This document shows, piece by piece, positions 6,701-6,811 of a DNA stretch of 6,811 bases. The stretch is from positions 1 to 6,811 of the forward strand of contig QNYI01000163.1 in assembly GCA_003978805.1 (NCBI GenBank), given 5' to 3'. The translations under genes and the position numbers were made by a program. The stretch comes from Desulfurobacterium sp. (GTDB lineage: Bacteria > Aquificota > Aquificia > Desulfurobacteriales > Desulfurobacteriaceae). The notes below the pieces were generated by a model that saw only the letters and a list, made by a program, of their open reading frames with translations, did not search any database and was not told the DNA's origin. Each line of letters starts with the position of its first letter. Positions within the stretch are counted from its first letter, which is position 1.

Positions 6701-6811
6701 CCCAAATATTGCAATACTGGACTTATCCTCCTTTAGGTGTGGTCACGACGCCCCCATCTACTCCCTCATTGAGGAGATAGCCGAAAAGAGCGGAACGCCT
6801 TACTTCACCTT
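3732..6811 (+). CDS. Tandem acyl-CoA dehydratase activase (BcrAD/BadFG x2) fused to HgdB-like/DUF2229 region, 3' truncated
   Basis: At least 1026 residues, open to the right edge. It belongs to the ATP-dependent activator family of 2-hydroxyacyl-CoA dehydratases and benzoyl-CoA reductases, where ATP hydrolysis drives a low-potential electron from a [4Fe-4S] cluster. Domain 1 (1 to about 285): phosphate loop GIDVGSTT (5-12), LGGQD (99-103), cluster cysteines C126 (KCAGGTG) and C165 (CGVFAETD). Domain 2 (about 332-610): GIDGGSTSTK (335-344), VGGQD (436-440), C460 (QCSAGNG) and C499 (GCAVFLEQD). Both Cys pairs are 39 apart, as in HgdC. A linker carries C627, C630, C634 and C655. The DUF2229/HgdB-like part begins at about 722 (FGIPR), with C773 (DPCFP), C815 (ACPTVTGTP), GRPYH (916-920) and C1003 (CGHDAP). 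The start has GGAG at 3723-3726. The CGHDAP region is normally near the C-terminus, so probably only some tens of residues are missing. The substrate is unknown. Confidence 0.93.
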   Translation, partial: MFKAGIDVGSTTVKGVLLDDRGNILFEHYERHEARQAQKVLALLEKFEEIAGREFHLFMTGSGGGDLARALGVRFIQEVNAVSLAVERFYPEVNSAVELGGQDAKMIFWVNTGNFRKKITTMNDKCAGGTGATIDRIIAKLKVPLEVATSVRFDPSKVHPVAAKCGVFAETDINSLQKAGVPAEELLISLFNAIVIQNLAVLTRGNTLKPTVILLGGPNTFFPALVECWRYHLQKLWEEKGIEYNERSVLLPENSQYFAAIGSALFSEFEESPYKGKDGLLAFSRRSVAVLKARTGERGLIKPGEDIEEFKRKYAVKPFRPKKFKEGEKVRAFLGIDGGSTSTKAVLINEDGELLATAYTLSTGNPLKDVKKVVGKLKEQVEKDGALLEILSVGVTGYAKDMLKETIGADVAVVETVAHTISAKHFFKDVDVIVDVGGQDIKVMILKGGRVKDFKLNTQCSAGNGYFLQSTAERFGYKVEEFAEVAFKAEFVPRFNFGCAVFLEQDIVNFQRLGWDPHEIMAGLAKVLPKNIWLYVVKEPNLRKLGKRFLLQGGTQKNLAAVKAQYDFIKERVPEAEILVHPIAGEAGAFGAAVEAMKNYKGKSSFIGIDSLLNLNFKIKSDETTRCNYCTNRCLRTFIYVETRTGKKTYIIAPCEKGSAEDISAVKEVVKKLNRIKEENPNLQEISAKKVFESYPVEKVYSERKFLFFWKKDPIEKRKKLKFGIPRVLNFYALAPFFRGYLESLGVEKFVFSDFTSEKMVMEELRGGAVDPCFPSKVVLAHLRNLLKKKPDVIFLPKVATLKGMFKDSEASHACPTVTGTPISVKAVLTKEEDVFKENGITFLDPILHFHDEELLEYEMYTAFKELLELTREENRKAIREGFRALSQYQEELRKLGEKILRKVELENRIAILVLGRPYHNDPGINHGITEELQKRGYPILTIDSLPLKEEFLKKVFKGRDPFSISDVWKKSYSENTNRKVWGALYAAGHPNIAILDLSSFRCGHDAPIYSLIEEIAEKSGTPYFT

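Overview
The window suggests a thermophilic, probably anaerobic Gram-negative bacterium of the Aquificota, most like the Desulfurobacteriaceae (Desulfurobacterium/Thermovibrio). This is inferred from Lys/Glu-rich proteins, Arg encoded mostly by AGA/AGG, frequent ATA, and the combination of a c-di-AMP phosphodiesterase, Ton energisation genes and a giant oxygen-sensitive-type activase. No marker gene is present, so the assignment is tentative. Six protein genes fill almost all of the window. No RNA genes, insertion sequences, CRISPR or other mobile DNA are visible.

Layout. Positions 1-1530 (+) hold the 3' two-thirds or so of a 7TM-HD (PgpH-type) c-di-AMP phosphodiesterase, cut at its 5' end by the window edge. 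It converges, with only 2 bp between stops, on a short ExbB/TolQ-like channel gene at 1533-2009 (-). That gene is divergent, across a 68-bp promoter region, from an overlapping pair: an ExbD/TolR-like gene (2078-2506, +) and a TonB-like gene (2490-3119, +). Together the three make a complete proton-motive-force transducer of ExbB-ExbD-TonB type, but the usual exbB-exbD operon is split into two divergent units. The TonB-like gene converges on a coiled-coil lipoprotein gene (3130-3660, -). An imperfect hairpin covers both stop codons and may act as a shared terminator.

Across a 71-bp intergenic region, the lipoprotein gene is divergent from a very large gene (3732 to the right edge, +, at least 1026 codons). 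It encodes two tandem BcrAD/BadFG (HgdC-type) activase domains, a cysteine-rich linker and an HgdB-like/DUF2229 region. This is a single-chain version of the ATP-driven iron-sulfur activator and acceptor machinery of the 2-hydroxyacyl-CoA dehydratase/benzoyl-CoA reductase superfamily. It is the most interesting gene here, because such fused proteins have no well-established substrate that I know of. The Ton genes and the lipoprotein probably serve the cell envelope. I see no functional link between them and the activase or PgpH beyond proximity.
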